A DNA stretch of 64,000 nucleotides, from NCBI GenBank assembly GCA_965153355.1, contig OZ231126.1:104470001-104534000 (forward strand), given 5' to 3'. The position numbers and the translations under genes were made by a program. The DNA comes from Flaccisagitta enflata (taxonomy: Eukaryota; Chaetognatha; Sagittoidea; Aphragmophora). Each line of letters starts with the position of its first letter. The stretch's first letter is position 1. The notes beneath the pieces are model-generated. The model saw nothing but the letters and a program-made list of their open reading frames with translations, was not told where the DNA came from and did not search any database. Shown piece after piece: positions 20,024 through 29,883 of this stretch.

Positions 20024-21770
20024 TTAAAATTGGAATGATTTTAAAATTTGTCTCTGGGAATCAATTTGTAACATTTCAACATTTTTATAAAAAAGTACGA
20101 CTTTTATTGCTTCATAATCTCCCTTAAGTCTCAAAAATAATTTCACATTGCCAAGGCGTCTAGGAAGTAATGCATCTGAGCAATGCTTGTTACAATTCAT
20201 CATGTCAAATTTCATTAAAGGGTAGTTTTTTTTCCAATTTGCCATATCTATCAATAAACCATTATCCTCAAATGTACTATCATTGCCAAAAAGTGATAAA
20301 AATGGTCTTAATGCTGTCCCATCATTGGCAAAATCAAATCTAAATGGGATTGAAGGTATGTTATATTCTTGAAAAGTTAAATATGCTTCTTGTAAATCAA
20401 ACAAATCATAGGCAAATGGTGATGAAGAGTATTCCCCAACCGCTTTTGAAAGAAGCTGGAGGCCCATAACCACTTCCTCTGGTGCAAAATTCTGGCTGAA
20501 GCAGTCATTTGCAGCAAAAACGGTCTGTCCTTTTGGGATAATAAATGACTTAATACTATAAATGTCCAGGATATAGGACGCAGGTGTGCGTAAAAGCTCA
20601 CTTTCTAGCTTTAATTGTAGAGATTCCACCAATTTTACATGAGTTATAACCATCCTGGCCATTTTAATTTGATATTGATATTCTGGCGAAGTATCTGCCG
20701 AAAGTAATACATATTCATTTGAATTAAAAGAAAAATTGAACAATATTTGGAACATAGGGAGCTGTAGAGAGCAATTTTTTAAGGGGGGGCGATTTTTAGG
20801 GGGGGGGGGCGGTTTTAAGAGTAAAGAATGAGGGGGCGGTTTTTAGAGAAAGGAATGAGGGGGCGGTTTTGGGTGGATTTGGGTTTGGGGTGGAAAAAGA
20901 AACATGAATTAGAATCTCTGTACTGCTCTTTTCTCTTTCTCCCCCTCCTCTCCTTTCTTCTCCTCCCATTTCTCTCATCCTCTTCCTCTTCCTCTTCCTA
21001 ATCAAACTGAATCATGCATTCTCACATTTTCTCTCTCTCTTCTTTAAGCTCTTAGTCAAACTGAATCATGCATTCTCACATTTTCTCTCTCTCTTCTTTA
21101 AGGTCCTAGTCACAACTGAATCATGCATCCATTCATAGTACTACTCTATAGTACTACTCTATATAGTATTTACCATTAGTCGATTTTGTAATGCTAACGG
21201 GGTGAATAAAGGACGAGAGAGGTGCACTTCTTTGCTTTGATTAGTGTAAGCTGCCCTTTTCTTTCTTCCTCCCGGCGCAAGACAGTCAGTACCATCTACT
21301 GTCTCATCTTGAAAAAACAGAACTCTTTCCATCTTTGACTTTAATGCGTCTGACTGAAAACCCAGAATAGTCATGAGATAACTTGTCATTGCGTATTCGG
21401 CTACAACAGGAGAGCACTGTTGGCCAGATATGGTAATAGCCAAATCCCGAATAAGAGAGAAACCCGGTCCTTGGGCAAAGCAGCATGTTTTGCCTGCTTC
21501 CGGAGCTGGCATTGCTGTCCCTTTGCTGTCCTTTACAATTTTGACAGAAAGTTCCAAAAAGGATTCTGACAAATCAATATAACTACTACAGGCATCTTGC
21601 TGAAATATTATAGACCTGCAATTATCTGTTACAGCCACTGTAGGCAGTAGCTCTTGCTGCCACACCCTTTCTATTGAAAAATCGGTTTTTGCTGGAATGA
21701 AATATGATAGTTGCTGTCCCAAACAGCTCTCACCCTCTGCGTAATAAGGGCTGGAGAGATTAAGAGCCAT
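20024..21770 (-). CDS. MCP: Major capsid protein (double jelly-roll) of Polinton-1, spliced
   Basis: Exon 1 21770-21174 and exon 2 20761-20024 join in phase 0 across a 412-bp intron with donor GTAAAT and acceptor CTCTACAG, giving 444 aa. Exon 1 has SFLELSVKIVKD, GPGFSLIRDLAITISG and EYAMTSYLMTILGF, which is the N-terminal jelly-roll pattern. Exon 2 has DIYSIKSFIIPKGQ, VVMGLQLLSKAVGEYSSSPF and TALRPFLSLFGND, strong MCP C-terminal signatures. Polinton MCPs are usually somewhat longer (500-650 aa), so a further exon or an internal deletion near the intron is possible. It overlaps the preceding gene by 11 bases. It should form the hexon-like capsomers of the particle. Confidence 0.88.
20762..21173 (-). 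other. Spliceosomal intron in the MCP gene
   Basis: Starts GTAAAT, ends CTACAG on the minus strand. Contains G-rich runs (GGGGGGG CGATTTTT units) and a duplicated TCACATTTTCTCTCTCTCTT segment of about 55 bp. Removing it keeps the frame exactly. Confidence 0.8.
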
Positions 21771-22380
21771 TTTGAAAGATAGAAAAACTCTTTCTTCTCT
21801 TTTTTCTAGATCCCCCTTTTCTGTCCTTTCCTCCTCTTCCTCCTCCTTTCTTTCCTCCTCTTCCTCCTCCTTTCTTTCCTCCTCCTTTCTTTCCTCCTCT
21901 TCCTCCTCGTTTTCCTCCTCCTCCTTTCTTTCCTCCTCTTCCTCCTCGTTTTCCTCCTCCTTGTTGCCTTGTTTGACTTTTCCTTCCTGGGCCCCTACCT
22001 CTCTGACCTTTCTGCGCTCCTCTTACTCCCCCTCCTCCTCTTTTTCCTCCTCTTCCTCGTTTGCCTGCACCCAATATATTTTTTTTTCTTTTTTTCTTTG
22101 GTTCAATAATTTCTAATGCAGAACCTCCAATTTTTGTATCTGAAGGATTTTTTTTGGTATTTATAGCCTTTCCAGCTTGATCTAACATGGTTGCTGTGAG
22201 TAGTTTCCCGCCATCTTTGATGGCTGTTGTCCCCAAATCTTTTATATTATTAGCCGTTATCAAAGCATTACCTAGATGATTAATGATTGGTCTCATTTTA
22301 CGCCCAAATTGACTGATACTTGAATATAAGCCTCGCCCCTTTTGACGTCTACCCCTCAAATGAAAAAGTTTTATCGCCAT
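21760..22380 (-). CDS. Basic pVI/pX-like minor capsid or core protein
   Basis: ATG at 22380, 206 aa. The N-terminal third (KGRGLYSSISQFGRKMRPII, then a helical LGNALITANNIKDLG segment) resembles the K/R-G-(R/Q)-G-hydrophobic start of Polinton and adenovirus pVI/pX-type proteins, which bind DNA or disrupt membranes. The C-terminal two thirds are Gly/Lys/Arg repeats encoded by TCCTCCTCTTTCTTTCC arrays. It overlaps the penton gene by 32 bases and the MCP by 11, as expected for a compact capsid operon-like block. The repeat length may vary. Confidence 0.68.
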   Translation of the reverse strand: MAIKLFHLRGRRQKGRGLYSSISQFGRKMRPIINHLGNALITANNIKDLGTTAIKDGGKLLTATMLDQAGKAINTKKNPSDTKIGGSALEIIEPKKKRKKNILGAGKRGRGGKRGGGGVRGAQKGQRGRGPGRKSQTRQQGGGKRGGRGGKKGGGGKRGGRGGKKGGGKKGGGRGGKKGGGRGGKDRKGGSRKKRRKSFSIFQNGS

Positions 22381-23257
22381 ATTCTTTTATATGTAGTAAT
22401 AAACGAACTGGGTGTGCAAAAGGAATAGTTATTCCGTCTAAATTAATTAAATTTACTTTAATTTGACTTATATATGTTTTATTCAGCCTCACATATAGCG
22501 GCAAAAAGAATTTTTTGACAACATGCAACTTTAAGTCATCATTACATAGAGAAACAAAACGTAACACTCTTTCCTGACCTGTAGATACTAATTGCTCATT
22601 GATAACATCAATTGTTACCATAAACTCATTAAATGACCAAATTTTAGGCTCCATTGCAAAAAAATTGTTTTTTGTACAAATACTAGTATAGCGCTGTCTT
22701 GCTGCTGGAGCAAATTTTCGAGTTTCATTCTTGAATTTATAACTAAATTGAGGTTTATTATTTCCCAGCACTATCGTTTGACGCGGCCCATCGTGTTTTT
22801 CAGCACCAACAAGAACAAGACTGTATGATTTCACAAGAATTGTTACAAACATATTAGGATAAGGAAATCTAGTCCAAATTCTTCGATGCTTTGTAGAGTA
22901 ATTAAAAATATTGGCTTCCATTTTTCGCAATCTAGGCACTTCCTTATAAATCTTTCTATTTATGTAAGCACATAACAAAGTAGCTGAACTGAAATGAATT
23001 TTTTCTAATTTGATTTTAAACCATTTTCCATACAATTTTTGTTCTCTATCAACAACATACAAAAAATCTAAAACCTCTATGATACATTCTTCTTCAGGCT
23101 CTTTACTGTCAAATTCTGAGTCAAAGGCCACCTCTAAAAGACTAATAGAACTTTGCGGAGAAACGGTTATAGGTGATTGAAAAGTGGTTGTCCATGAACC
23201 GTAAGAATTTCCTGTAAATTCGTCTGTATTAGATATTGTATGTAAAAATATACCCAT
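22349..23257 (-). CDS. Penton (minor capsid) protein of Polinton-1
   Basis: ATG at 23257 (MGIFLHTISN..), 302 aa; an in-frame ATG six codons upstream also exists. Seen: NTDEFTGNSYGSWTTTFQSP, then SISLLEVAFDSEF (the (W/I)..L.E(V/I) jelly-roll strand of Polinton pentons), and a C-terminal INLDGITIPFAHPVRLLLHI strand pair, the usual ending. In Polintons this single-jelly-roll protein forms the pentamers at the capsid vertices. Its 5' end overlaps the integrase 3' end by 29 bases and it is AT-rich like its neighbours. Confidence 0.8.
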   Translation of the reverse strand: MGIFLHTISNTDEFTGNSYGSWTTTFQSPITVSPQSSISLLEVAFDSEFDSKEPEEECIIEVLDFLYVVDREQKLYGKWFKIKLEKIHFSSATLLCAYINRKIYKEVPRLRKMEANIFNYSTKHRRIWTRFPYPNMFVTILVKSYSLVLVGAEKHDGPRQTIVLGNNKPQFSYKFKNETRKFAPAARQRYTSICTKNNFFAMEPKIWSFNEFMVTIDVINEQLVSTGQERVLRFVSLCNDDLKLHVVKKFFLPLYVRLNKTYISQIKVNLINLDGITIPFAHPVRLLLHIKEYGDKTFSFEG

Positions 23258-24773
23258 CTTGTTCCAGATCAGCAATTTCTTTTTCCGTCAACCACTTTCC
23301 TGGTGAAGTACTTTCCTGATTTGTTTTTCTCACTAAATACTCAGTCTGAGTATTGCTTACACTGTTATCTCTCAATTTTCTACCAGTCTGCCTTTTCTTT
23401 AAAACAATATATCTTTTATTTTCTGTTTCCTCAGGTTCTTTTGTTTTTGATAACTCGCTTGCGTAGAACGTTTTTTTGCTATTACTTAAACGATAATTAG
23501 CAGGAATACTTTTTTTTATCTGTCTTACTTTTTCAATAGGGTTGTCAAACTTGCTTAAATAGCCTTTTTGAAATAGTTTAGCCTCTGACATTGGACGAAC
23601 GCGTTCTCCCTCTTCGTGCAATGGTTTTTTATCATATTTCTGATAAAATTTTTTTAGATCTAGGGCCTTTAAACGCATCAACTGTTGTTCTTTGTCTTTG
23701 TTAAAAACTGCTTGTTCTGGGCTCATGTTGTACTTAGCTTGTACAGTGGCATTGTAGGCTTTTGTGACCTGTGGCAAATATTTTGTCCAAGCAAAAGTGT
23801 TATTCAGTGTAAGAATCTTAATGAGTCTTGACTGAATTTGAGATATTCCAAATTCAGCCAATGATGATTTGTTGGGCCTGCTAGAAAAATAGTTCTCCAC
23901 TCCTTGGCTCTCAAAATATGACCTACAAGAAATAAATTCGGTACCTATATGGTGGGATGGGTTGGGTGGGTGGTATGGTGGTGGGTGGGTAGGGTTAGTG
24001 GGTAGGGATAGGGAAAAAAAAACAAAAGATCAATTAGCGCCACCTATATATGCACTCAAACCCAAACAAACACAATCAGGGCTCCAAATTATGCTAATTT
24101 CCAATCAGCGCACCAAATTATCACAATCAGGCCTCCAAATTATGCTAATTTCCAATCAGCGCACCAAATTAGCACAAATTAGCGCAGACTCACCGCGATC
24201 AGACCAAATCTTCTCCACTTTATGGTCTGTACTGGCTACAAATGCAAAAAATTCTTTGAAGGCCTGAACCATCTCCTCTTTTGATTTCCGCCTTAAAACT
24301 TTTGTCCAAATAAACAAACTACATAAATCAATAGTTAAAAATATCCAATTATTTTTATTGTTATAAGAAGAATACCGGCTCATATCTGCGAGATCTGCCC
24401 CACAAGTCTGGAAAACATTTTTTGAAATGATTCTCCTTTGAATGAAATTTGATTTTTTCTTTTTGAAAATAACACTTATTTTCTGTTTTTGCAAAAAGTT
24501 AACCAAATCCTTATCTGTGATAGATTTAAGAGTTTTCAAAGCCTCACGTTTTAGCTTATCTTTATTTGCCAGACCTGCAGGTGAGCTATAATCATAATAT
24601 AACCGATTCAAAAGTTCTAATTTCTTTTTTTCATCTTCTGTTTCTTGTTCTTCTGTTTTTTGGTCTTCTGTTTTTTGGCCTTCTGTTTTTTGGCCTTCTG
24701 TTTTCCGCCCTTCTGTTTTCTCTGTTTTCTGGCCTTCTGTTTCTTTTTTGGAGACTTTAGAAATGTCTTCCAT
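23229..24773 (-). CDS. INT: Retroviral-type (DDE) integrase of Polinton-1, spliced
   Basis: Exons 24773-24194 and 23944-23229 (431 aa) are joined by a 249-bp GTGAGT..CCATATAG intron. The join recreates the DRGTEF motif exactly at the second catalytic Asp. The first Asp is in WIFLTIDLCSLFIWTKVL, the Glu in SSLAEFGISQIQSR. The usual WTKYLPQVTKAYNAT and P..A segments follow, and a chromodomain-like C-terminus (RYIVLKKRQT..EYLVRK). The N-terminus is a Lys/Glu/Thr-Gln repeat (TEGQK units). It inserts the element DNA and makes the 6-bp duplication. Its first 157 bases overlap the end of the next upstream gene in another frame. Confidence 0.9.
23945..24193 (-). other. Spliceosomal intron in the integrase gene
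   Basis: Donor GTGAGT, acceptor ATATAG on the minus strand. The intron carries two copies of an approximately 55-bp unit (AATTAGCATAATTTGGAG, GCTGATTGGAA) and GGTGGGT-rich sequence. Confidence 0.8.
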
Positions 24774-25555
24774 TTTATTCCTGTTCCTTTTCTACTACTG
24801 TTACTTAATGTAGGGTCATCAGACTCATCCTCGGATGGATTATAAATGAGGTCAAAAAATTCGCTTTCCCCACCTAATGTGGATTTTTCTGGTACCCTGC
24901 TTGTTTCAAACAGGGGTGCTTTATTGGGTGTTGATGAAGCTACAGGCTCATTGGTAGTCTGAGACTCAATGTATTTTAATGCTTCACGATTTTTAATCAA
25001 TCTATTTTGCAAAATCTCATCTATCTCATCTTCTTTTATAAGTTTATTCAAAAGTATCTTAGATTCATATTTCATCACTGTAAGAGGCTTAACTAGATTT
25101 TCCAAAATACCCCAGGAACTGCCAGCTAATTCCTTAGAATCACATACAATCTTTTTGGTACTAATCTGCACCCCTGGCAGTCTGGCTAATATCATAAATA
25201 ACCGAACTGTAGCATTTTTATATGTTTTCTGAACTTTACTTTCTATCAATGCAACAACATCATTGATATTAGTGCTCTCAGTTGCATTAACATTAGTGGG
25301 TGTTAAGGGATTTGTGCTAGGTTGAATGCCTTTTGCAACAGCTGAACTAATAATAGGCTCAAACTGTTCTGATAGATTTTTTAAAGACTCAGCCCTCAAA
25401 TTTTTTCCCAAAGCCTTTGTTTCAGTGTAATCTGTTGCAAACTTTTTCAAAGCGATGTCTGCTGGTTCTCCATCCGCCGATTTACTTTTATTGAGTGTCA
25501 TTCGATAATAAACACTAGGATCTAACAATAGATATTTTTTTACGTAATTATTCAT
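24617..25555 (-). CDS. Polinton-conserved helical protein with Lys/Gln repeat tail
   Basis: Start MNNYVKKYLLLDPSVYYRM at 25555, 312 aa; the frame is open further upstream to 25624. The N-terminal KYLLLDP..YYRM resembles the conserved start of a Polinton protein that follows the small helical protein in many elements. A middle helical region (VVALIESKVQKTYKNATVR) follows, then an acidic stretch (YNPSEDESDDPTLS). The tail consists of KQKAKKQ repeats. The tail overlaps the integrase N-terminus, with the same 15-bp repeat read in two frames. Function is unknown, probably virion-associated. Confidence 0.6.
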   Translation of the reverse strand: MNNYVKKYLLLDPSVYYRMTLNKSKSADGEPADIALKKFATDYTETKALGKNLRAESLKNLSEQFEPIISSAVAKGIQPSTNPLTPTNVNATESTNINDVVALIESKVQKTYKNATVRLFMILARLPGVQISTKKIVCDSKELAGSSWGILENLVKPLTVMKYESKILLNKLIKEDEIDEILQNRLIKNREALKYIESQTTNEPVASSTPNKAPLFETSRVPEKSTLGGESEFFDLIYNPSEDESDDPTLSNSSRKGTGIKWKTFLKSPKKKQKARKQRKQKGGKQKAKKQKAKKQKTKKQKNKKQKMKKRN

Positions 25556-25577
25556 TGTTTGTGTAAGGCCTCTCGAA

Positions 25578-25877
25578 TCACAGGCAAGAGAAAGCCAAGG
25601 AGGGTGAAAAAAAATGATTTTCAATCAAAATTTTTTTTCTGCTTTTAAAACTTTTATTTTTACTCAATAATGCTTTAATATCATCCTTAAATGGCATTAA
25701 ATTTTGTATTGTGGTATTATCTACTGGATATATTCCTTTATAAACATTATATATGAAATTTATATAGAATCTCAAAACTTCATTTTTCATATTCAACAAT
25801 TGATTCTTCCTTCTATCATCTGGCAAATTAAAAAGAAACTCAAGTAAAGGCAAATGTTTTTGCAAATCTTTATTCAT
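25578..25877 (-). CDS. Small helical Polinton protein
   Basis: ATG at 25877, 99 aa. The pattern L..LEFLFNLPDDRRKNQLL, then EVLRFYINFIYNVYKG and LLSKNKSFKSRKKILIE matches a small helical protein found widely in metazoan Polintons, often next to the previous gene. Function unestablished. The gene order (ATPase, this gene, then 25555-24617, then integrase) on one strand fits a virion-gene block. Confidence 0.6.
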   Translation of the reverse strand: MNKDLQKHLPLLEFLFNLPDDRRKNQLLNMKNEVLRFYINFIYNVYKGIYPVDNTTIQNLMPFKDDIKALLSKNKSFKSRKKILIENHFFSPSLAFSCL

Positions 25878-26004
25878 TTTTTTTGGGGATTTGCTTAAGG
25901 GGTATCCAAGTAATCATAGGTGCTTCAAAACTGAAAATTTTTGATCTTATTTTTAACTCTGGTGGACAAAAAGGTGAAACATCCACAGTAATGTATGACC
26001 ACAT
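25870..26004 (-). CDS. Possible 44-aa protein between ATPase and helical protein
   Basis: ATG at 26004, stop at 25870-25872, overlapping the next gene start by 8 bases. Sequence begins MWSYITVDVSPFCPPELKI and is not low-complexity. It fills the gap in a tightly packed block, so it may be real. No homology recognised. Confidence 0.35.
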   Translation of the reverse strand: MWSYITVDVSPFCPPELKIRSKIFSFEAPMITWIPLKQIPKKNE

Positions 26005-26007
26005 ATT

Positions 26008-26580
26008 CTATAAGACATACTCTTCATAGACAGAAAGTAGACATTTATAGGAAGGACCAAAAACTTGCCGACTAAAATACACTAAGCTATCATAAGCTCT
26101 CGGCGATTTCATAAAATTGAAAATTTGGGTATTAAGGGAAATGGTTCGTAAATCGGCTACACTTGAATCAAAAACGTTGTGTAGTAATGTACAAATCGAG
26201 GAGTTGTAATGATGTGATTTGACAGTATGCCAGCTTTTGAGGAAGCCTGGAGGAGCATCTGGAGCTACGTCATCCAAAATCAAAAATACGTTTTGTAGGC
26301 CTTCTAAATCTAGCATTGGATCATCAAATGATTTATAAAACTCTATATTTTCAACATCCTCTTTAAGCTGGTCGAAGGAATTTTGCCAGTCTTTAAAAAG
26401 GTACACTATTCTATCTGGAGGGTTCTTCATAACATACTTTAAATCTCTAGCTAAATTTTGAACCCAAGTCGATTTCCCAGAAAATGAGCTGCCACAACAT
26501 AATACAGTAGTCGGATGAGTCCAGCGCAAATCAGGATACTCTTTAATGTAATCCATACTTTTTTCATACAATATTGACAT
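26008..26580 (-). CDS. ATP: FtsK/HerA-type genome-packaging ATPase (A32-like) of Polinton-1
   Basis: ATG at 26580, 190 aa, compact as usual for Polinton ATPases. Walker A is CGSSFSGKSTWV at residues about 29-40. Walker B is NVFLILDDVAPDAP near 93-106. A later SLNTQIFNF segment fits the arginine or sensor region. In Polintons and related viruses this ATPase pumps the genome into the capsid. It is the outermost gene, 77 bp inside the right terminal repeat, a common position. Confidence 0.9.
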   Translation of the reverse strand: MSILYEKSMDYIKEYPDLRWTHPTTVLCCGSSFSGKSTWVQNLARDLKYVMKNPPDRIVYLFKDWQNSFDQLKEDVENIEFYKSFDDPMLDLEGLQNVFLILDDVAPDAPPGFLKSWHTVKSHHYNSSICTLLHNVFDSSVADLRTISLNTQIFNFMKSPRAYDSLVYFSRQVFGPSYKCLLSVYEEYVL

Positions 26581-26657
26581 ACCTACTTTTTTTCACACTT
26601 ATATAACCTCAGACAGGGTGTGCACACAAACCCAACCAAAAATCAAAGATTCTCTCT

Positions 26658-26812
26658 CTCTCAACTCATGGCATCGCACCTGGATGTCACATGACCTTTT
26701 CCTCTTCCTCTTCCTCCTCTCATCCCTCCTCTCAACTCTCAACTCCAATTTTGCCGCAAAACATCAAAGGATTTGGGGCTCAGAGTCGTTAGATCCCCAT
26801 TTCACATATACT
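26658..26812 (-). repeat. Polinton-1 right terminal inverted repeat
   Basis: Reverse complement of 127-281, ending CATATACT at 26812. Confidence 0.9.
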
Positions 26813-26818
26813 GACGGA
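26813..26818. repeat. Target-site duplication of Polinton-1 (right)
   Basis: GACGGA, identical to 121-126. Confidence 0.85.
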
Positions 26819-26976
26819 CAAAGCCTCTTGTAGAGTCGTGTAGCACGCAACTAGAAAAAACATCAGTGATGGGTTTAAACAATAGAAATCATGAATCAAT
26901 AATAGAGTAGATAGTGGGTGGGAAGGAAGGATGGGGGGGGGTTGGGGAGGGGGGAAATAGAAAAAAAGATATGTTC
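26819..26976. repeat. Family R fragment and G-rich spacer
   Basis: CAAAGCCTCTTGTAGAGTCG and CACGCAACTAG are the proximal half of the family R copy split by Polinton-1. After it come short AT-rich and G-rich (GATGGGGGGGG) spacer sequences with no gene. Confidence 0.7.
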
Positions 26977-28566
26977 TTATTGGTTGGCAGAGGTTGGCCT
27001 AACATTCAATCCTATTTTTATGTGACACTTAGGAGCAAACAGGACGGGTTTCATTTCTTCATCAACAATGTGAAATTGAATACGTGAAAGTATTCTTGTG
27101 TTAAGCTTGTGATAGCTAAGGTTGTCATCTTGTTTGCAAATGAATCGATTACTTATTGATGTTTCATCAATAGGAGTGGAGTAGATTACATTACAGGTTT
27201 CAAAAGGTGTGTTTTTTAACCAGAAGTTACAGGTGGGGGCAAGAATGATGTTGCTGAGTATATGAAACATTTTTGGTGTTGGACGTAACGGGAAAAATGT
27301 AGTCTGTCTTTCATTGACTATTGTATTTGTCAATACATCTTGACTTTGGATCGGCATGTCGGATTGTTCATTATAGATGGGTCCAATTGTTAATGATGAG
27401 TCTGAACCCAAAACATGAGATAGTTTGGGAGGAAACAGGACTTTGATTGAGCTTCTGTTATCAAGCAGATAAGTTGAGGCTTCGAAGTCAACCTTTAATT
27501 TTCCTGTTGCTTCATTGACTGACATTGTGATCAGATGGTCGGTAATTGGGGGGGGTTTTGTTTCTTTTGTCTATTTTCTTTGTAAGCAACTGCAGGAGAT
27601 CATGAAGTTTCATTGCTTGAAGGATAAGAGCTTCATTTGCTTTGATGAGAGCTGTCAGAGAATCTATCGTTTTGTTTGAAATGGACTGTTTTCATTGGTT
27701 GGATCTGTATATTTAATCACACCCACAATTGACAAATAATTTTCATAGTCTGTTTCCACTGCTTGTTTAGGACCATCCTGTTGGTTGTCGACTGTGTCCA
27801 AGTCTTTACCATGAAAGAGAGCTAAATCAACAATATGGTCGTGACTACCTCTAGTCGCCGGATGTTGATCTAGCGGTCTTAAAGCTTTAGATTTCTGTAA
27901 TAAGCTTTCCTCCTTTCTGAGGGTGTAGTTGTCGCAGTCTTTGCTGTACTTGATAGTAGCACTTATGTCGTAGTTTTCGTTTCCTAACTTTTTGTTCAAG
28001 AAATCATGCAGGGTTTTTCTTGTGAAAATACTGATGTTTATATAGCGGTTAAGAATTTTGATATCATCTCTCGTCAAAAAATGAGTGTCCTCCGGGGAGA
28101 AGACGTTGTCATCCAGTATGATTTGCAACATTGATCTCAGGATGAAATGGATGTATGGTACTAACGTTTCATGGTTCAAAAACGTCAGTAGGGTATCTGA
28201 TTCTGAGGTTACGAGATCCTTTAAAGGTAATCGATGGTACTGCTGGTTTAGTTTGTTTTCAGTGTAAAAGGCAGAATAGAATCTGTTTGCATGTGCTATC
28301 CCAGGTGGGATATGGATCTGTACCTTTATCTCTTCATCTCGAGTCACAGTTAATGGAAGGGTGCTCAATGATAAGTGTGAGATAGCAACCTCTGCGCTTG
28401 TTGATTTCATGTAGAGCAAGGGAGATAGATCAATGGTCCTGTCAAGTATCAGTTCAAAAGAGCCGGCAGAGCTGATGTTGGGATTTTTAAGGTTATTTTC
28501 ATTGTCAGAGTTAGATAAAAACATCTGATAGGATTCTGTTTCCATTGAAAGATGTGAAAAAGCCAT
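26977..28566 (-). pseudogene. Penton-like capsid protein of Polinton-2, split into three frames
   Basis: The N-terminal part (28566-27664) has SSAGSFELILDRTIDL and TSAEVAISHLSLS, the penton N-terminal strands. The C-terminal part (27525-26977) has KVLFPPKLSHVLG, FHILSNIILAP and ILSRIQFHIVDEE..HIKIGLNVRP, the C-terminal strands. Between them a short third frame encodes a helical linker (TIDSLTALIKANEALILQ). The linker and C-terminal frames meet at a C8 run near 27548-27555. So this is one gene with two frame changes, or several overlapping genes. Frame changes at a homopolymer could be assembly errors. Confidence 0.7.
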
Positions 28567-29883
28567 GATGGTTTTTAAAGCATCAAATGTCTGTTAGCTG
28601 GCTCATGAAAAATTTTTGAAAAAATGAGGATGTTTTTACCAAATATTTTTTGGTATAGTTGAAGGGTTTCCTTTGTCACCTTCTCAATTTGATCAGCTCT
28701 TTTTACGGTGTAATAGAGAGTTGATTTATTGAAAAGTTTTTTTCCGGATCTCAGTGACTCCGGGCTGTGGTGGACAAAATCTTGAACTATAATTTTGTCG
28801 CTGGGGTTAATTTCCTTCTCGAAATCCATTCGTTGTAATTGTTTGTGGTATGGCGTGACACGTTTCAAGTCAGTGAAATAGTATTTTCTTGACTGGGTTG
28901 GATCAGATGAAATGATGTACGAAAATGGCAGCATTGTCTTGTCAACTTGAACAACTGTGGCAACATTTTGGTCGAATTGCGGATCTAATGAGGAGGAAGC
29001 TTTCTGAAATGTTGCTTTTCGTTTTCTTAGTAAAACTTTTTCTCCCTCATGAAAAACGAGTTCAGGACGTACTGAAAATATATTGCAAAGTGTTCGTTGT
29101 TTGTTCTCATGCTGATCCAGATGATCTCTAGCAACTCTGGCACTTACTTCGGTGTCAAAATGTGCTTGAAAAGGGGTGAACTTCGTTTTTTTTCCCAAAG
29201 ATGAATGCTTTCGATTATTAAAGATTGAAGCTACCAGATGCAACAAGCTTGAATGTCGAAGATGCATAAAATGAAATGCCAATTTCATGAAAATGACTTT
29301 TAATGATCCAATTGTTCGTTCGATGACTAGTAAGTCAGTCAGTGTACAAAACAGTCTCTGTTTTTAATGAATTAGTTTAAAAAATAGTTGTTGATAAAAA
29401 AGTGCCTAATGATTTGAGTAATAGAGCCTGTTGCTGATTTTCAAGCATTAGATAAAAAAAAACACTTTATTTTTGTATAGGTACTGTTTTGTCAACTGAC
29501 TTGACACTTTGGGAAAAAGTCCAGTCTTGACAAACCAAAATTTTATTCCAAGATCACGTGAGAGATGGGCTTTAAAAGATTTTTTGAATTCGGACCTGAC
29601 AGGTAAAAAGATAAATAGATTGATAAAAAAAGGCAAATAGTCAGTAAAAGATTTATTTTGTCGTATCATTTTGTTCACTGACTGTCATTTATTACCCTCT
29701 GTCACTTAGAAATTTGGCGTAATGCTCTCGTCCTGTGATTCCAAACAAAGGCATAGCATTTTTGAATGCTTTAAGGCATTCACTCGAACTCGGGCGGGAC
29801 AAAGGGGTGAGGTGCACCAAACGAGAGAATAAATCTTGGAAGACCACGATCGAGACCTTCTCTCCACTTAGTCGTTGCAATGA

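Larger units (their letters stand above)
127..26812. mobile_element. Polinton-1: complete Polinton/Maverick (adintovirus-like) element
   Basis: The 26,686-bp element is bounded by inverted termini AGTATATG..CATATACT and a 6-bp duplication. It contains all the Polinton hallmark genes: protein-primed PolB on the plus strand, and adenain-like protease, double-jelly-roll MCP, penton, pVI/pX-like protein, retroviral-type integrase and FtsK/HerA packaging ATPase on the minus strand. It is longer than classical 15-20 kb Polintons because of about 11 kb of spliced accessory genes. The apparently identical termini suggest recent insertion. An in-frame stop in PolB suggests this copy may not be fully active. 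Confidence 0.93.
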
